Assembly (NCBI GenBank): GCA_003278195.1
Contig: QCGE01000001.1
Span: 1-64,000, forward strand
From: Prochlorococcus sp. AG-363-P08
Lineage (GTDB): Bacteria; Cyanobacteriota; Cyanobacteriia; PCC-6307; Cyanobiaceae
DNA length: 64,000 nucleotides
Direction of reading: 5' to 3'
The position numbers were made by a program, and so were the translations under genes. A model generated the notes under the pieces. It saw nothing but the letters and a program-made list of their open reading frames with translations, made no database searches and was not told the DNA's origin. Below are positions 9,852-21,200 of this stretch, one piece after another. Numbering within the stretch: the stretch's first letter is position 1; every line of letters starts with the position of its first letter.

Positions 9852-10370
9852 TCAAGACTTCTCTTCCTCGCACCATTCACTAAAATCCTGCACCAACTGC
9901 TTGCCAACACGTGCTTTTATTCCAAGCAATATCCCATTCAGAACTGAATGACCTGTACTTTCCAAAACTGAAACAGGAATAAGCCTTAGCAATGGAGGCT
10001 GACTAACGGTTACTCCAAGTATTGCTTCCCCCTCTAAGCCATTTGATGTTGCTTCTAAAGTCGCATCAAGGGTGAGCTTGAAATCATCAACCATCGCGAG
10101 ACCCTTGAGTTCGCTATCAGTAGCGCGCATTTTGAGTTTCCCATCAGAATTAACAACCTCAATTGAAACAACAGGGTTTATTTGAAGTTGAAAAACATTG
10201 AAGCTAGTAACGGTGTAGCGAAAACTCCCAGGAGAAAGAAGGGTTAACTTCTTAGCATCTAGCATTGCTCCTACAACCCTCTCTTGCTCGAGCAAATATC
10301 CTGTAAGGCGTTCAACATTTCGTCTTACAGGCAGATCAAGATGCTGCCTGGCTCGAAAGGCCAGAGACAT
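9852..10370 (-). CDS. DUF1997 family protein
   Basis: A 172-residue soluble protein of the DUF1997 family, widespread in cyanobacteria and plastids and of unknown biochemical function. No signal peptide or membrane span is seen. Residues 20-130 are predicted beta-rich (FRYTVTSFNVFQLQINPVVSIEVV), and a C-terminal helix carries GILLGIKARVGKQLVQDFSEWC. It converges on rnhB with a 12-base gap and diverges from pheA with 53 bases between starts. Confidence 0.75.
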   Translation of the reverse strand: MSLAFRARQHLDLPVRRNVERLTGYLLEQERVVGAMLDAKKLTLLSPGSFRYTVTSFNVFQLQINPVVSIEVVNSDGKLKMRATDSELKGLAMVDDFKLTLDATLEATSNGLEGEAILGVTVSQPPLLRLIPVSVLESTGHSVLNGILLGIKARVGKQLVQDFSEWCEEEKS

Positions 10371-10423
10371 GTCTATTGACTAAAGCGCATTGATCCTATC
10401 GAGCTTTCTCCCCTAAATCTCTA

Positions 10424-11272
10424 ATGCAAACACGTGTTGCCTTCTTAGGACCAGAGGGTACCTATGCCGAGCAAGCGGCACTTGCCCTAGCAAAGTTAGA
10501 AAAACTTAACGAGCCAGAGTTAATTCCTTTCAGGGGATTACAAGCAGTCATCGAACATTTGGCTAACAAAAATTGTGAGGCAGCTGTAGTGCCTGTCGAA
10601 AACTCTGTCGAAGGTGGCGTCACTGCAACCTTGGATTCCCTTTGGAGCCATTCAAAGGTTTCTATCAGAAGAGCTCTTGTAATGCCCATTAGACATTCTC
10701 TTTTTGGCAGTGGCGAGCTCAATAAAGTTTCAGAGGTTCTCTCACACCCTCAAGCCATAGCCCAATGCAGTGGCTGGCTGACAAAGAATCTCCCTAATGC
10801 AATTCAATTACCAACTAGCTCAACAGCTGAAGCAGTCAGAATGGTTGCAGGAAGTAATTTCCGAGCCGCAATTGCCTCTAAAGCAGCAGGGGAAATAGCT
10901 GGCCTTAAAGAACTTGCTTTTCCAATTAATGATGTAGCAGGCAATCGAACCCGCTTCCTAATGCTTCAATCAACAGCTAAGAAACAAACTGGAGACAAAG
11001 CTAGTCTTGCATTTTCACTACATACAAATGCACCTGGGGCATTACTTGAGGCTCTTGGCTGTATTTCGAAAATGGGCCTAAATATGAGCAGGATCGAGTC
11101 AAGGCCATCAAAAAGAGAGCTAGGAGAATATGTATTTTTCGTAGATGTGGAAATACCAAAAAGTAAACCAGAAGCTTATCAACTTCTAATCAACGATCTA
11201 GCCCCCCTTTGCGAACGTCTAGCGGACTTCGGAAGTTATCCAAGCAACGAAATAGAAAGCTCAATTATTTAG
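10424..11272 (+). CDS. pheA: Prephenate dehydratase
   Basis: Monofunctional prephenate dehydratase, 282 residues, makes phenylpyruvate for phenylalanine synthesis. It has AFLGPEGTYAEQAA at the start, VPVENSVEGGV, and the catalytic NRTRF motif in VAGNRTRFLML. A C-terminal ACT regulatory domain (SLAFSLHTNAPGALLEAL ... IESRPSKRELGEYVFFVD) holds the ESRP phenylalanine-binding motif, so feedback inhibition by Phe is expected. No chorismate mutase domain is present. The 3' end overlaps the convergent methyltransferase gene by 8 bases. Confidence 0.95.
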   Translation: MQTRVAFLGPEGTYAEQAALALAKLEKLNEPELIPFRGLQAVIEHLANKNCEAAVVPVENSVEGGVTATLDSLWSHSKVSIRRALVMPIRHSLFGSGELNKVSEVLSHPQAIAQCSGWLTKNLPNAIQLPTSSTAEAVRMVAGSNFRAAIASKAAGEIAGLKELAFPINDVAGNRTRFLMLQSTAKKQTGDKASLAFSLHTNAPGALLEALGCISKMGLNMSRIESRPSKRELGEYVFFVDVEIPKSKPEAYQLLINDLAPLCERLADFGSYPSNEIESSII

Positions 11273-12206
11273 GAGAAGAACGAAAAACACCAAACCTCAT
11301 CATTCCTTTAGAGAAAGCAAACCACATAAGCAGAATCGTAGGGATCTCCCTTAAAGCCTTCAAGAAGGCCTTAGGGCCAAGAGCAAAAAGTACTTCAGGA
11401 CGCCTAATTCCTTCTAAAACTGATTCCAACCAAGAAGGCAAAGTTTGATGTGTCCAATCATCAGTATCTATAGAGGTATTTGAAAAAATGCTTTGCTTTA
11501 AATGATTACGAAACTGTGGAATACTTGCAAACTCTGGATGAGCCCATTGATTAAGTAACTGATTCATGATTAATTTCTCAAGAATATTTAATTCGCCTTG
11601 CATAGGATCCCTTCTATTCCAATCAGCAACTGCCAAAACTCCCCCAGGCCGTAAAACTCTTAATAATTCGTCTGCGTATCGCTGTTTATCAAGAATATGT
11701 GGTCCTACTTCTACACTCCAAACAGCATCAAAACTTGCTTCACTGAATTCAAGATCTAGTGCATCCATTACTAAAAATTCACAAGATATTTCTTCATTAG
11801 TTAACTCTTTTGCACGTTTAATTTGAGCGGTACTTATACTTATACCGAGAACATCAAAGCCATAATCTCTTGCCAATATCCTTGAACTGCCACCAATTCC
11901 ACAACCTACATCTAGAACACGTGAACCAGGAGGCAACTTATCCAGTCCACTCCATTTAACTAATTGATGAACAAATACAATCTTTGCATATCTAAAATCT
12001 ATTTTCTTTGGAGGGAGGCCATAAAAGCCCAAGTGAACATGATCACCCCATAATTTCTCTAGCAACTTATCCGATGTCCAATCATCATATGCTGATGCAA
12101 CACTTTTCGATGATTCATATCTTCTGTCTTTCTTTATCCATATGAACAAAAAAATTGACAGAAATGCAACACAAAAAGAAATCAGTAGAAAGCCCTGAGC
12201 CATCAA
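11265..12206 (-). CDS. MPBQ/MSBQ-type methyltransferase
   Basis: SAM-dependent methyltransferase, 313 residues. An N-terminal membrane anchor (FLLISFCVAFLSIFLFIWI) precedes the SAM-binding motif VLDVGCGIGGSSRILA and VWSVEVGPHILDK. From memory it aligns along its length with Synechocystis sll0418, the 2-methyl-6-phytylbenzoquinol / solanesylbenzoquinol methyltransferase of tocopherol and plastoquinone synthesis (shared KSVASAYDDWT, WGDHVHLG, REVPTILLM). A gamma-tocopherol methyltransferase (slr0089 type) is less likely, because that enzyme lacks the anchor and these blocks. Its start overlaps the stop of the LON-domain gene by four bases. Confidence 0.85.
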   Translation of the reverse strand: MMAQGFLLISFCVAFLSIFLFIWIKKDRRYESSKSVASAYDDWTSDKLLEKLWGDHVHLGFYGLPPKKIDFRYAKIVFVHQLVKWSGLDKLPPGSRVLDVGCGIGGSSRILARDYGFDVLGISISTAQIKRAKELTNEEISCEFLVMDALDLEFSEASFDAVWSVEVGPHILDKQRYADELLRVLRPGGVLAVADWNRRDPMQGELNILEKLIMNQLLNQWAHPEFASIPQFRNHLKQSIFSNTSIDTDDWTHQTLPSWLESVLEGIRRPEVLFALGPKAFLKALREIPTILLMWFAFSKGMMRFGVFRSSPK

Positions 12207-12865
12207 CTATTTGCCTGGTCAGCATTAGCAAAAGTATCTTTTAGGACTGTTCTTGCTGCAAGTTCTCGTCTTGTTTGATCAAGCATTACAAATTCCCGCT
12301 CAAGACGTTTTGTGGTATCAGTCAATTCCAATAAATTTTGTTGTTCATGAGCAACAGGTCCACCCAGATGAGAAGCAATCCAGAAGGAAAGTTCCCTTGG
12401 CAAATCAGGAAGATCATCTGGAAGAGTTATTTCCTTCCCGGTGAGCTTGCCTGTAAGACTGACAACGTCCTTAAGAGAAGTCAGGACATTTTCAGCCAAT
12501 TTCTGAAGAGCATCTTGATCACTTACTGACGAATCTTCTATCCAAGTAACCAAGGCAGTACGAAAAGGTGCCTCCCTGACAATCTCAAGAATACGGAATC
12601 TTTGTTGACCAAGAGTCACAATATTGCTCCTTCCATCTTCTGAAGTCTGATGTTGCATTATTTCTGCGCAACAACCCACGTCCGACAACTTATTGGTACT
12701 TGGATCTAAACGTACTACCCCAAAGCGTCTATCCGCCTCCAGAGCACTCCTGAGCATCATTCGATAACGAGACTCGAAGATATGAAGTGGTAGAACTTCC
12801 TGAGGGAAAAGGACGACATCAGGAAGAGGGAAGAGAGGCAATTCCCTCACTGAGAGGTCGTTCAC
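12203..12865 (-). CDS. LON substrate-binding domain protein
   Basis: A 220-residue protein made only of a LON N-terminal (substrate-binding) domain: ELPLFPLPDVVLFPQEVLPLHIFESRYRMML at the start, then FGVVRL and GQQRFRILEIVREAPFRTALV. It has no AAA or protease domain, so it is not Lon itself. The role is unknown; such stand-alone domains are common in cyanobacteria. It lies 58 bases downstream of rpsJ on the same strand and overlaps the methyltransferase start by 4 bases, so it may be read from the str operon. Confidence 0.85.
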   Translation of the reverse strand: MNDLSVRELPLFPLPDVVLFPQEVLPLHIFESRYRMMLRSALEADRRFGVVRLDPSTNKLSDVGCCAEIMQHQTSEDGRSNIVTLGQQRFRILEIVREAPFRTALVTWIEDSSVSDQDALQKLAENVLTSLKDVVSLTGKLTGKEITLPDDLPDLPRELSFWIASHLGGPVAHEQQNLLELTDTTKRLEREFVMLDQTRRELAARTVLKDTFANADQANS

Positions 12866-12923
12866 TGAAATCTCCTCAACAACACCTTAATGGTAGAGAA
12901 AAAAATCTAATTTCGTATTTTTT

Positions 12924-13244
12924 TCAAAGCTTAACTTCAATATCTACACCACTAGGTAGATCCAATTTCATAAGGGAATCAATAGTCTTGGCAGATGGGT
13001 TGTAAATATCGATGATTCGTCGGTGAGTTCTGGTCTCAAAATGCTCTCTAGAATCCTTATCTACATGAGGAGATCGAAGAACACAATAGATCTTCCTTTT
13101 CGTAGGGAGAGGGATGGGGCCAATTGCCGTAGCTGCGGTGTTATCAGCTGTTTCAATGATCTTGTCGCATGAGAGATCAAGCATTCGTCTATCAAAGGCT
13201 TTTAGACGGATCCTGATTTTCTGCTGAGCTATTGCAGTTGACAT
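12924..13244 (-). CDS. rpsJ: 30S ribosomal protein S10
   Basis: S10, 106 residues, full length. [19 protein letters not shown] at the N-terminus and [35 protein letters not shown], the loop that contacts 16S rRNA and NusB, are conserved. In cyanobacteria rpsJ follows tuf at the end of the str cluster instead of leading the S10 operon, and that is the arrangement here. Confidence 0.98.
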   Translation of the reverse strand: MSTAIAQQKIRIRLKAFDRRMLDLSCDKIIETADNTAATAIGPIPLPTKRKIYCVLRSPHVDKDSREHFETRTHRRIIDIYNPSAKTIDSLMKLDLPSGVDIEVKL

Positions 13245-13345
13245 GAAACTCTTTGAATAAATCCCCTAAAAGGGTTTAAAGAATGGGTTGTCGAGGTTCT
13301 CGAAATAACCAATACTGAGGTTAAATCAGAATTGTTTTTAATCTA

Positions 13346-13379
13346 ATTCATGACCAGACAAAAATTTCTGGTCATGAAT
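13346..13379 (-). other. 13-bp perfect inverted repeat between tuf and rpsJ
   Basis: ATTCATGACCAGA (13346-13358) and TCTGGTCATGAAT (13367-13379) form a perfect 13-bp stem with an 8-base loop. It lies in the unusually long (150-base) gap between tuf and rpsJ, 15 bases after the tuf stop. No T-run follows on the minus strand, so it looks like a processing or stability element, or a weak attenuator, rather than a full terminator. Confidence 0.7.
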
Positions 13380-13394
13380 ATAAAGACCAATTAA

Positions 13395-14594
13395 TTATTC
13401 TACGATTTTAGAAACAACACCTGCACCAATAGTGCGACCTCCTTCTCGAATAGCAAAACGCATATTCTTCTCAATAGCGACTGGGCAAATCAACTCGCCT
13501 GTCATGTTAATTCTGTCACCTGGCATCACCATTTCTACATTGCTGCCATCGTCAGCAGTAAATGCTGTGATCTGACCAGTCACATCTGTTGTACGGATAT
13601 AGAACTGTGGCCGATATCCAGCAAAGAATGGAGTATGCCTTCCTCCTTCTTCCTTCTTAAGTACATAAACCTCACCTTCAAATTTAGTGTGAGGAGTAAT
13701 GGAACCTGGCTTCACAAGTACCATTCCACGCTCTATATCTTCTTTCTGCATTCCTCGAAGTAAGAGACCTACGTTGTCTCCTGCCATTCCCTCATCCAGT
13801 AATTTTCTAAACATTTCAACACCAGTAACAGTTGTCTTGCGGGTGTCCTTAATACCAACAATCTCAATTTCTTCTCCAACATTCACCTTCCCTCTTTCAA
13901 TCCGACCTGTTGCCACTGTGCCCCTTCCAGTAATTGAAAAGACATCCTCAATCGCCATAAGGAAAGGCTTGTCAACTTCTCTCTCAGGTTCAGGAATAGA
14001 TTCATCAACTGCTTGCATAAGTTGATCAATCTTGCCTTCCCACTCTGCATCTCCTTCGAGAGCCTTGAGAGCCGAGACTTGAATAACGGGCAAATCATCC
14101 CCTGGGAAGTCATAACTCGTAAGGAGTTCGCGAATCTCCATCTCTACAAGCTCAATCATTTCCTCGTCATCAACCATGTCGCATTTATTAAGCGCCACAA
14201 CCAAGGAAGGAACACCAACTTGCTTAGCCAAAAGGATGTGCTCTTTTGTTTGAGCCATAGCTCCATCGGTTGCAGCAACAACGATGATTGCCCCATCCAT
14301 TTGGGCCGCACCAGTGATCATGTTTTTCACATAATCAGCATGACCAGGACAGTCAACGTGAGCATAGTGGCGCCCTTCTGTCTCATACTCAACGTGAGCG
14401 GTATTAATGGTGATCCCACGTTCACGCTCTTCTGGGGCTCCATCAATGTCACCATAATCTTGGGCCTGAGCTTGTCCTTTCTTGGCAAGGACATTAGTAA
14501 TTGCTGCTGTGAGGGTGGTTTTACCATGATCAACATGGCCAATTGTGCCAATGTTGACGTGAGGCTTGTTCCTCTCAAACTTCTCGCGAGCCAT
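13395..14594 (-). CDS. tuf: Elongation factor Tu
   Basis: EF-Tu, 399 residues, delivers aminoacyl-tRNA to the ribosome. GTPase motifs are [10 protein letters not shown] (G1), the RGITI region (G2), DCPGHADY (G3), NKCD (G4) and SALKAL (G5). Domains 2 and 3 are complete, ending [14 protein letters not shown]. It lies 50 bases after fusA in the str cluster. Confidence 0.99.
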   Translation of the reverse strand: MAREKFERNKPHVNIGTIGHVDHGKTTLTAAITNVLAKKGQAQAQDYGDIDGAPEERERGITINTAHVEYETEGRHYAHVDCPGHADYVKNMITGAAQMDGAIIVVAATDGAMAQTKEHILLAKQVGVPSLVVALNKCDMVDDEEMIELVEMEIRELLTSYDFPGDDLPVIQVSALKALEGDAEWEGKIDQLMQAVDESIPEPEREVDKPFLMAIEDVFSITGRGTVATGRIERGKVNVGEEIEIVGIKDTRKTTVTGVEMFRKLLDEGMAGDNVGLLLRGMQKEDIERGMVLVKPGSITPHTKFEGEVYVLKKEEGGRHTPFFAGYRPQFYIRTTDVTGQITAFTADDGSNVEMVMPGDRINMTGELICPVAIEKNMRFAIREGGRTIGAGVVSKIVE

Positions 14595-14644
14595 TTTGTT
14601 TAAAGAATCGGGGTGGTAAAAAAGTTAGTTGATAATTATAGAGA

Positions 14645-16720
14645 TCAGGAATTGCCCTGATTCTTGGAAATGATGGCTTCAGCCACATTGCGAGGAACTT
14701 CCTCGTAATTACTGAACTCCATCGAAAAGATACCCCGACCCTGGGTCATTGATCGGAGTTGTGTGGCGTAGCCAAACATTTCAGCCAAAGGCACCTTGGC
14801 ATTCACTTTAGACAGTCCATCGTCAATGGACTGTCCTTCAACCTGCCCCCTGCGTGAAGATAAGTCACCAATAATGGATCCAAGAAAATCTTCAGGGACT
14901 TCAACCTCAACCTTCATCATTGGTTCAAGCAGTACAGGATTGCACTTTTTGACACCATCTTTAAAGGCCATTGATCCTGCGATCTTGAAAGCCATCTCTG
15001 ATGAATCAACATCATGATATGAACCATCAACAAGAGTCACCTTGACATCAATCAATGGATATCCGGCGATAACCCCTGACTCTGATGTTTCTTTCATGCC
15101 TGATTCAGCCGGCTTAATGTATTCCTTGGGAACTACACCACCAACAATTTTATTCACAAATTCAAATCCAGAGCCTGGTTCACCAGGCTCAACCTGAATT
15201 ACCACATGCCCATATTGCCCCTTACCACCAGTCTGACGGGCAAACTTTCCTTCCCCTGAAGAACTAGCTCGAATAGTCTCTCTATAGGAAACCTGAGGAG
15301 CACCAATATTTGCCTCAACCTTGAACTCACGCAACATACGATCAACAAGAATTTCTAAATGAAGCTCACCCATGCCTGCAATAACAGTCTGATTAGTCTC
15401 AGCATCTGTACTAACTCGGAAAGTAGGGTCCTCCTCTGCGAGTGCAGTTAAAGCTTTAGAAAGTTTCTCCATATCGCCTTTTGTCTTGGGCTCAACAGCT
15501 ACAGAAATTACTGGTTCAGGTATGAAAAGCGTTTCAAGAACAATAGGGTCATCAGTCGTACACAAAGTGTCCCCAGTGGTTGTATTTTTCAACCCCAAGA
15601 CTGCACCTAGATCTCCTGCACGTAATTCATCCACTTCTTCACGATCGTCAGCTTTAAGAACAATCAAACGTGATATCCGCTCCTTCTGATCCTTAGTGGA
15701 ATTCAGAACATAACTGCCTTTAGCAAGGACACCTGAATACATCCTTACGAAGGTCAACTTTCCATAAGGGTCAGACATCACTTTGAAGGCCAATGCGCTA
15801 AAAGGAGCATTGTCATCTGATGGCCGAAGTGCTTCCTTACCACTAGGCAACAAACCCTGAATAGGAGGAACATCAACTGGAGCTGGTAAATAACTAACGA
15901 CTGCATCTAGAAGTAATTGAACACCTTTATTTTTGAAAGCAGACCCACAAAGCATTGGAACTAACCCATGCTTTAAAACACCCTCACGAATGCCAGCCTC
16001 TAATTGATCTTGATTTAATTCTCCCTTTTCTAAAAAGACCTCAATAAGGGCTTCATCTGTTTCTGCTACACACTCCATCAATCTCCCTCTCCACTCAGCT
16101 GCAAGATCAGTCATTTCAGAAGGGACCTCTGTCTCTTCTATGTCCTTACCAAGGTCATCTTTATAAATAAAAGCCTTGTTTTTAACTAAATCGACTATCC
16201 CTTTAAGATCGTTTTCTGCGCCTATAGGGAGCTGAATAGGAACTGCATTAGCTTTGAGTCGATCCTTGATCTGGTTATAAACCTTTAAAAAATCCGCGCC
16301 TGTGCGATCCATTTTATTTACGAAAACCATTCTAGGGACTGAATAGCGATCAGCTTGTCGCCAAACAGTTTCTGATTGGGGTTGCACACCACCAACAGCA
16401 CAAAAAACAGCGATCACACCATCCAGTACCCTCATTGATCGCTCAACTTCAATTGTGAAATCAACGTGACCTGGGGTATCAATAATGTTGATGCGGTGTT
16501 CATTCCAGGTAGTGGAGATTGCAGCCGCAGTAATGGTGATGCCACGCTCTCGTTCCTGAGCCATCCAGTCTGTTACTGCTGCTCCATCATGAACCTCGCC
16601 CATCTTGTGGACGACTCCTGAATAGAACAAAATCCTTTCTGTACAGGTAGTTTTACCCGCGTCAATATGGGCAGCGATACCGATATTTCTGACGCGTTCC
16701 AGGGGAAAGGCGCGAGCCAC
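14645..16720 (-). CDS. fusA: Elongation factor G
   Basis: EF-G, 691 residues, drives ribosomal translocation. Motifs include [17 protein letters not shown] and [10 protein letters not shown], with domains II-V complete. The open frame begins nine codons further up, but the GTG at 16720 gives the usual [14 protein letters not shown] start and has a GGAGGG ribosome site 7 bases upstream, so that start was chosen. It lies between rpsG (95-base gap) and tuf. Confidence 0.98.
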   Translation of the reverse strand: MARAFPLERVRNIGIAAHIDAGKTTCTERILFYSGVVHKMGEVHDGAAVTDWMAQERERGITITAAAISTTWNEHRINIIDTPGHVDFTIEVERSMRVLDGVIAVFCAVGGVQPQSETVWRQADRYSVPRMVFVNKMDRTGADFLKVYNQIKDRLKANAVPIQLPIGAENDLKGIVDLVKNKAFIYKDDLGKDIEETEVPSEMTDLAAEWRGRLMECVAETDEALIEVFLEKGELNQDQLEAGIREGVLKHGLVPMLCGSAFKNKGVQLLLDAVVSYLPAPVDVPPIQGLLPSGKEALRPSDDNAPFSALAFKVMSDPYGKLTFVRMYSGVLAKGSYVLNSTKDQKERISRLIVLKADDREEVDELRAGDLGAVLGLKNTTTGDTLCTTDDPIVLETLFIPEPVISVAVEPKTKGDMEKLSKALTALAEEDPTFRVSTDAETNQTVIAGMGELHLEILVDRMLREFKVEANIGAPQVSYRETIRASSSGEGKFARQTGGKGQYGHVVIQVEPGEPGSGFEFVNKIVGGVVPKEYIKPAESGMKETSESGVIAGYPLIDVKVTLVDGSYHDVDSSEMAFKIAGSMAFKDGVKKCNPVLLEPMMKVEVEVPEDFLGSIIGDLSSRRGQVEGQSIDDGLSKVNAKVPLAEMFGYATQLRSMTQGRGIFSMEFSNYEEVPRNVAEAIISKNQGNS

Positions 16721-16815
16721 AGGAAACCCTCCGGGGTGAAGCAACAAAACAAGGGTGAGACTCTACAGGTCAGCCCATCAAATATGAAGTATTTCTTACT
16801 TTGGAGTATTCAGTT

Positions 16816-17286
16816 TCAATACCGGTAATGCGCAAAAGCTTTGTTAGCTTCTGCCATTTTGTGAGTCTCTTCCCTCTTACGCACTGCACTGCCAGCTTCA
16901 TTAGCCGCATCAATAAGTTCACTAGCCAATTTTTGGGCCATGCTTCGACCATTCCTAGATCTTGAAAAGTTAACTAACCAACGTAATGCCATTGCCGTTC
17001 CACGCTCCTGTCGAACCTCCATAGGCACTTGATAAGTTGCACCGCCAACTCGACGGGCTCTAACTTCAACTAGTGGGGTGGCATTTTTAACTGCAGTTTC
17101 AAAAAGCTCTATTGGATCCCCACCAGTTCGCTCATTAATGAGTCCGAATGCTTCAGAAAGAATTCTTTGAGCTGTTGATTTCTTTCCATGTTTCATCAGC
17201 CTTGCAACCATCATTGTTGCCAACCTGTTATTGAACTGAGGATCAGGTAAAACCGGTCTTTTTTCGGCAGCATTTCGTCTAGACAT
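16816..17286 (-). CDS. rpsG: 30S ribosomal protein S7
   Basis: S7, 156 residues. Head-domain 16S rRNA binder and assembly initiator. The sequence [39 protein letters not shown] and the [14 protein letters not shown] hairpin are conserved, and the C-terminus ends FAHYRY. Second gene of the str cluster, 61 bases after rpsL. Confidence 0.98.
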   Translation of the reverse strand: MSRRNAAEKRPVLPDPQFNNRLATMMVARLMKHGKKSTAQRILSEAFGLINERTGGDPIELFETAVKNATPLVEVRARRVGGATYQVPMEVRQERGTAMALRWLVNFSRSRNGRSMAQKLASELIDAANEAGSAVRKREETHKMAEANKAFAHYRY

Positions 17287-17347
17287 GGCTTTTCAAAAAA
17301 TTTGGTTGTCAAATGTAAAGAAAAAATTGATTTTTTAAAGGCATTAT

Positions 17348-17725
17348 TTATTCAGCCTTTGGAGACTTCGCTCCATACTTAGAACGAGCTTGCCGACGGT
17401 CTTTTACTCCAGCCGTATCAAGCGTGCCTCTAATAATGTGATAGCGGACTCCAGGAAGGTCTTTAACTCTGCCTCCACGTATCAATACAACTGAGTGCTC
17501 TTGAAGGTTATGACCAATACCTGGAATGTAGGCCGTAACCTCAAATCCAGAAGTAAGTCGAACTCTTGCAACCTTCCTTAAAGCAGAATTTGGCTTTTTG
17601 GGCGTAGAGGTATATACCCGTGTGCAAACACCTCTACGCTCTGGACAAGCACGTAACGCTGGTGACTTTGTCTTTCTTGAAAGACGCTGACGCTCAGTTC
17701 GAATCAGCTGTTGAATAGTTGGCAT
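17348..17725 (-). CDS. rpsL: 30S ribosomal protein S12
   Basis: S12, 125 residues, decoding-centre protein. [24 protein letters not shown] is the usual start, so the ATG at 17725 was chosen over an upstream in-frame extension of 14 codons. [14 protein letters not shown] and [18 protein letters not shown] are intact; the lysines where streptomycin-resistance changes occur are wild type. First gene of the str cluster, so its promoter should lie in the gap before glsF. Confidence 0.97.
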   Translation of the reverse strand: MPTIQQLIRTERQRLSRKTKSPALRACPERRGVCTRVYTSTPKKPNSALRKVARVRLTSGFEVTAYIPGIGHNLQEHSVVLIRGGRVKDLPGVRYHIIRGTLDTAGVKDRRQARSKYGAKSPKAE

Positions 17726-18207
17726 CGACGATAGACAGAGGGCAGAAAGTCCGACCTTTTTAAACAAAGATCTAGATTAGCTCTTCGCGTACCCCAAAAA
17801 CCGCAAAAAAGCCTGATTGGAACAATACAGAATTAGCTAGAAAGCTATGTTTTTAGCCTGAATGGAAGTCAATTCAACACTTAAATCCAAGCAAAATAGA
17901 ATAAAAAGACTGTCTAGGTAAAAATCCTGGTATCTAGATCCCTAAATGAACCCCCAATTGATCTGATGACTTAGAAAGATGAAGCCTTGTCTCTAAAAGT
18001 TATCAAGATTCAATCCACATTCGTGGTTTAAATATCCGTGCTTTCCTAGGTTCAAGGAAGATGCAAGCATTGAGCAGTGAGATGCCTAAATTGAATGGAC
18101 TCCAAAATAATTCCTAATCCAGGGCATCTCCTTAGAATTAAAACTTTCTAAATTGAAATTGGTTTACACAACCCTTCAAGACGAAAGAAAAAGCTTAGTT
18201 GAAGTTT
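17726..18207 (+). other. Intergenic region rpsL / glsF (divergent)
   Basis: A 482-base gap that must hold the promoters of the str operon (leftward) and of glsF (rightward). No reading frame of note is present. An 8-bp inverted repeat, GAGATGCC (18079-18086) and GGCATCTC (18123-18130), could form a long-range stem in the glsF leader. I looked for an NtcA site (GTA-N8-TAC) and found no clear match. Confidence 0.5.
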
Positions 18208-21200
18208 ATGTCTGACGTTCCCAATCGTTCTAATTGGCCCTACTGCGACAGCAATACTCCAGGTATAGCTGCTGGAGAGAAAGATGCTTGTGGGGTGGGC
18301 TTTTTAGCCCAGATCCAAGGGAAAGCTAGTCATTGGATATTGGAACAAGCCTTGCAGGGCCTGAACTGCATGGAGCATCGAGGAGGCTGTGGTGGAGACA
18401 GTGACTCTGGAGACGGAGCAGGCATACTTTGTGCCATTCCCTGGAGGTTCCTCCGCTCTGTTTGGCCTGCAATAAAGACTGAGAATAATAACTATGGATT
18501 AGGCATGCTTTTCATGCCTAAAGAACCTTCAAGAAGAGAAAAAGCTCGAAAATTTTGTGAGGAAGAAGCAAATGCATTAGGTCTCATCTCGAGAGGGTGG
18601 CGCAAGGTTCCAGTCGACCCATCCACACTTGGAATACTCGCTAGAGAAAATGCTCCTTACATAGAACAATGGCTAGTAGAAACAAAAGACAGTATTGCTA
18701 TTAACGAATTTGAAAAAAATCTTTTTCGTTTAAGACGTCGAATCGGCAATCGTGCAAAAACTTTATGGGCGAAACATTCAATTGATTTTTATGTCGCCTC
18801 TCTAAGTACCAGAACAGTTGTTTACAAAGGAATGGTTCGTTCTTCTGTTCTCGCGAAGTTCTACAAAGATCTACAAGATCCTCGCTTTGAAGTTTCTTTT
18901 GCTGTATATCACCGCAGGTTCAGCACAAACACTCTTCCTAGATGGCCTCTGGCTCAGCCAATGAGATTGCTCGGACATAACGGGGAAATAAACACTCTGC
19001 TAGGCAACCTGAACTGGGCAAAAGCCACAGAAGTAAATCTTGAAGATGCTTGGGGTTCTGACGCAGAAGACATCAAACCAGTTGTGAATCCAGCCTTTAG
19101 TGACTCAGCAAATCTTGATGCAACACTTGAACTGCTTGTTCGCAGTGGAAGACCTATTACTGACAGTCTGCTTACTCTTGTACCAGAAGCATTCAGATAC
19201 CAACCAGAGCTAACTAATAAGCCCGAGATTCAGGCCTTCTATGAATACTCCGCCTGCACTCAAGAGCCCTGGGATGGGCCGGCATTACTTGTCTTTTCAG
19301 ATGGACAATACGTTGGAGCAACGCTTGATAGGAATGGTTTACGTCCAGCTCGCTACTGCATAACAAATGATGGGTTCGTTGTTATGGGATCAGAAGCAGG
19401 AGTGGTTGACATTAAAGAAAGTCAAATCATCGAAAAGGGCCGCCTTGGACCTGGGCAAATGCTTACTGTGGACCTGGAAAATAATCGCCTACTAAGAAAT
19501 TGGGATGTCAAAAAAGAAGTCGCTCTTAGATATCCTTATCAAGAATGGTTAACACAAAACCGCAAGACTCTTTCAGCTCATCCCTGGCAAGAAAAAACAG
19601 ATTTAAAAGATTTAGATCTTCTGCAACAGCAAACTGCTTTTGGCTTTACTGCCGAAGATTTTGACTTAGTAATTGAAGCAATGGCAGGAGGAGCTAAAGA
19701 ACCGACCTATTGCATGGGTGATGACATCCCACTTGCAGTTCTTTCAGACAAACCTCATCTGCTATATGACTACTTCAAGCAAAGATTTGCCCAAGTCACA
19801 AATCCACCAATAGATCCATTAAGAGAAAAACTAGTGATGAGCCTAGAGATGCATCTAGGGAAAAGAAGATCACCACTCCGACCTGAACCATCGGCTGCGT
19901 CAGTAATACATATTAAAAGCCCAATTTTGAATGAAGCATCATTAGAATCGATATCTAAACAAGGAATCTCTACAAAAACAATCAAGACACTTGTGTCTTT
20001 AAAAAATGGCCCTGAAGAACTGAAAAAGCAAATATCACAAGTCTGCAATGATGCAGAACAAGCAGTATTAAATGGTTCCCAAATTTTGGTTCTATCAGAC
20101 AAAGGGGTAGATGCAAATTTGACATACATTCCACCTCTCCTAGCCGTTGGCTCTGTTCATCATCACCTATTAGAAAAGGGACTAAGACTAAACACCTCAA
20201 TAATTATCGAAACAGCTCAATGCTGGAGTACTCATCATCTTGCATGTCTCATTGGTTATGGAGCCAGTGCAGTTTGCCCTTGGCTTACTTGGGAAACAAC
20301 ACGTCATTGGTGGAAACACCCTAGAACTCAAAAACTTTTTGAAAGTGGAAAACTAAATTCTCTAAGCATTATTGATGCTCAATTAAATCTTCAAAAAGCA
20401 CTAGAAGATGGTCTCCGCAAAATACTTTCTAAAATTGGAATCTCAATGCTATCTAGCTATCACGGTGCACAAATTTTCGAAGCAATTGGCATCGGTGCTG
20501 ATCTGGTCGATTTAGCTTTCAAAGGAACAACAAGCCGTGTAGCAGGAATAAGTCTTAATGATTTAGCAAGTGAAACACTCACTTTTCATTCAAAAGCATT
20601 TCCAGAACTTGACAAGAAAAAACTCGAATTTATGGGCTTTGTTCAATACAGGACGGGGGGAGAATTTCATCTAAATTCTCCTGAGATGACCAAAGCCCTT
20701 CATAAGGCAGTAAAAGAAGGTCCTGGGTATGACCATTTCTCAACTTATAAGGCTCTCTTAGAAGGACGACCTGTTACAGCATTGCGTGATCTCCTAACAC
20801 TGAAGCCAGCTAAATCTCACTGCCCCCTAGATCAAGTTGAAAGTGTTGAAGACATATGCAAACGTTTCTGCACAGGAGGAATGAGTCTTGGCGCACTTTC
20901 AAGAGAAGCTCATGAAGTACTTGCCGTAGCAATGAATCGTATTGGAGGAAAAAGTAATAGTGGCGAAGGAGGAGAAGATCCTCAAAGATTCAAAATAATT
21001 AATGATGTAGATGAAAGCAATTCTTCTAAAAGTCTTCCCAGTATCAAGGGATTGAAAAATGGGGATACCGCATGCTCTGCTATTAAGCAAATTGCCTCAG
21101 GACGTTTCGGGGTCACCCCTGAATACATTCGAAGTGGTAAGCAACTTGAGATCAAAGTTGCTCAAGGAGCAAAACCAGGAGAAGGAGGACAACTGCCAGG

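Noticed and set aside
14013-14603. A 196-codon open frame antisense to tuf
   Set aside because: It lies wholly inside the highly conserved EF-Tu gene, resembles no protein and reflects the codon bias of tuf.
17767-18207. NtcA site upstream of glsF
   Set aside because: No GTA-N8-TAC with the usual spacing was found by eye.
19770-20200. Antisense frames within glsF
   Set aside because: They are internal to a 1529-residue conserved enzyme and have no ribosome sites or family resemblance.
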